Positions 62,583 through 64,000 of a DNA stretch of 64,000 nt are shown one piece after another. Below the pieces are notes generated by a model. The model had not been told where the DNA came from and ran no database searches. It worked only from the letters and a program-made list of their open reading frames with translations. The translations under genes were made by a program, and so were the position numbers. Source of the DNA: Ptiloglossa arizonensis (taxonomy: Eukaryota > Arthropoda > Insecta > Hymenoptera > Colletidae); the NCBI RefSeq assembly GCF_051014685.1, contig NW_027478880.1, positions 344,099 to 408,098 on the forward strand. Reading direction: 5' to 3'. Each line of letters opens with the position of its first letter. Position 1 is the first letter of the stretch.

Positions 62583-64000
62583 AGAATGGCCTAGGGAAAA
62601 AATACAGATACCGTTATAATCGGGCGAGTTTCTACTTTCAGATGCAACAGGGATTTTTGGGTTAGGTCATCCGTTCGCGAGATATGGGAGTTTGAAGCTA
62701 AGAAATGGTTGAGAAGACAACAAATCTTTCGCACTTCTGCTGCTCCAAACGCTTAACCAGAATGGCCTAGGGAAAAAATACACATACCGTTGTAATCGGG
62801 CGAGTCTCACTTCCAGACGCTACAGGAATTTTTGGGTTAGGGTCAATCCGTTCGCGAGATATGGGAGTTTGAAGCCAAGAAATGGTTGAGAAGGCAAAAA
62901 ATTTTTCGCAATTCTGCTGCTCCAAACGCTTAACCAGAATGGCCTAGGAAAAAATACACATACCGTTGTAATCGGGCGAGTCTCTACTTCCAGACGCTAC
63001 AGGAATTTTTGGGTTAGGTCAATCCGTTCGCGAGATATGGGAGTTTGAAGCCAAGAAATGGTTGAGAAGGCAAAAATTTTTCGCAATTCTGCTGCTCCAA
63101 ACGCTTAACCAGAATGGCCTAGGGAAAAAATACACATACCGCTGTAATCGAGCGAGGTTCTATAATACTTTCAGATGCAATTGGAATTTTTGGGTTAGGT
63201 CAATCCGTTCGCGAGATATGGGAGTTTGAAGCCAAGAAATGGTTGAGAAGGCAAAAAATTTTTCGCAATTCTGCTGCTCCAAACGCTTAACCAGAATGGC
63301 CTAGGGAAAAAATACACATACCGTTGTAATCGGGCGAGTTTCTACTTTCAGATGCAACAGGAATTTTTGGTTAGGTCAATCCGTTCGCGAGATATGGGAG
63401 TTTGAAGCCAAGAAATGGTTGAGAAGGCAAAAAATTTTTCGCATTTCTGCTGCTCCAAACGCTTAACCAGAATGGCCTAGGGAAAAAATACACATTCCGT
63501 TGTAATCGGGCGAGTTTCTACTTTCAGATGCAATAGGAATTTTTGGGTTAGGTCAATCCGTTCGCGAGATATGGGAGTTTGAAGCCAAGAAATGGTTGAG
63601 GAGGCAAAAAATTTTCCCAATTCTGCTGCTTCCAAACGCTTAAACAGAATGGCCTAGGGAAAAAATACAGATACCGTTATAATCGGGCGAGTTTCTACTT
63701 TCAGATGCAACAGGAATTTTTGGGTTAGGTCAATCCGTTCGCGAGATATGGGTGTTTGAAGCTAAGAAATGGTTGAGAAGACACAAATCTTTCGCACTTC
63801 TGCTGCTCCAAACGCTTAACCAGAATGGCCTAGGGAAAAAAAACACATACCTCTGTAATCGGGCGAGGTTCTACTTTCAGATGCAATAGGAATTTTGGGT
63901 TAGGTCAATCCGTTCGCGAGATAAGGGAGTTTGAAGCCAAGAAATGGTTGAGAAGGCCAAAAATTTTTCGCAATTCTGCTGCTCCAAACGCTTAAACAGA
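62583..64000 (+). repeat. Unit 6 of the TCATCCG series, cut by the window end
   Basis: The first eight monomers of another copy, in the order of unit 4. They carry several single-base length changes not seen in units 4 and 5: GTCTCACTTCC, GGGTTAGGGTC, CCTAGGAAAAAATAC, GGCAAAAATTTTTCGC, TTTTTGGTTAGG, GCTTCCAAAC and GGAATTTTGGG. The clustering points to consensus error rather than age. Confidence 0.84.

Larger units (their letters stand above)
1..64000 (+). repeat. Tandem satellite array, 177-bp monomer, about 361 copies
   Basis: The landmark AGAATGGCCT recurs every 177 bp (for example 151, 328, 505, 682), and a recognisable monomer fills every interval except 40477-40606. Taking that landmark as position 1, a typical monomer has an AvrII-type CCTAGG at 8-13, an A6 run at 15-20, a CGGG-containing segment at 27-43, a GGAATTTTTGGG segment near 68-79, an NruI-type TCGCGA at 94-99, an A6T5 tract at 138-148 and a CTGCTGCTCC segment near 157. 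Composition is about 31 C and 43 G per 177 bp. All monomers lie in the same orientation and I saw no inversion or transposon. Two linked haplotypes dominate the second half of the monomer: GCCAAG with AAGGCAAAAAA and CGCAATTC, or GCTAAG with AAGACAACAAA and CGCACTTC. The window begins at monomer position 28 and ends at position 3, so the array continues on both sides. A centromeric or pericentromeric role is inferred from size and organisation only. No protein-coding or RNA gene is supported anywhere in it. Confidence 0.97.
48256..64000 (+). repeat. Block E: repeated five-monomer module and 9- to 13-monomer units
   Basis: After irregular monomers at 48.3-48.9 kb and a stretch at 49.0-50.0 kb resembling 39.4-40.4 kb (GAGATAAGGG, CAGATCTTTCGC, AAATTCTTCGC), the block is built from the CCAGGCGCT module and from units opening with GGTTAGGTCATCCG (one base lost relative to GGTCAATCCG). 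Unit starts are 53208, 55152, 56742, 58332, 60281 and 62583. No non-satellite DNA is present. Confidence 0.85.

Noticed and set aside
1..64000. GGGTTAGG in most monomers as interstitial telomere repeat
   Set aside because: It is only eight bases, once per 177 bp, never in tandem, and often changed to GGTTTAGG, GAGTTAGG or GGTTATG.
1..64000. CRISPR array
   Set aside because: Repeats are contiguous and 177 bp long, with no unique spacers and no cas genes.
1..64000. Assignment to a named satellite family or species
   Set aside because: The monomer does not match the satellite sequences I can recall with confidence (for example Arabidopsis CEN180, rice CentO or human alpha satellite). A database search is required, so I give no name.

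Overview
The whole window is one tandem satellite DNA array. I find no gene, RNA gene, transposon or unique flanking sequence. A 177-bp monomer (about 42% GC by count of a representative unit) repeats head to tail, always on the same strand. From the phase of the AGAATGGCCT landmark (first at 151, last starting at 63998) there are about 361 complete monomers plus two partial ends. The short open frames are by-products of the repeat: 177 is a multiple of 3, so each stop codon recurs in the same frame every monomer. Array size, monomer length near a nucleosome repeat, and layered higher-order repeats (HORs) suggest a eukaryotic nuclear centromeric or pericentromeric satellite. I cannot name the species, and cannot choose between plant and animal from the sequence alone.

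Layout. Block A (1-12176) is built on a five-monomer HOR of 885 bp. Block B (12177-25783) holds a four-monomer cassette used five times and ten-monomer units of 1767 bp in the order P, Q, Q, three monomers, P', three monomers, Q'. Block C (25784-33925) contains a six-monomer tandem duplication, a four-monomer tandem duplication, and copies displaced by 20 and 24 monomers. Block D (33926-48255) carries nine-, ten- and seven-monomer duplications and one displaced by 25 monomers. Block E (48256-64000) carries a repeated five-monomer module and head-to-tail units of 11, 9, 9, 11 and 13 monomers, plus a cut-off last unit. Private point variants shared at exact multiples of 177 bp identify each duplication and point to unequal exchange or conversion between monomers in register.

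The one non-satellite stretch, 40477-40606, is not biological. It is three consecutive copies of the PacBio SMRTbell hairpin adapter, one slightly truncated, left in the assembly. They replace 128 bp of a monomer and keep the 177-bp register. Single-base, mostly homopolymer, length errors cluster just upstream (37.3-39.5 kb) and at the right end (62.5-64 kb). Both look like poorly supported long-read consensus, so fine structure there should be treated with caution.

I find no new gene system. The points most worth following are the adapter artefact, the nested HOR history, chimeric monomers that mark exchange points, a nearly invariant core in each monomer, undepleted CpG, and a partial resemblance to the CENP-B box.
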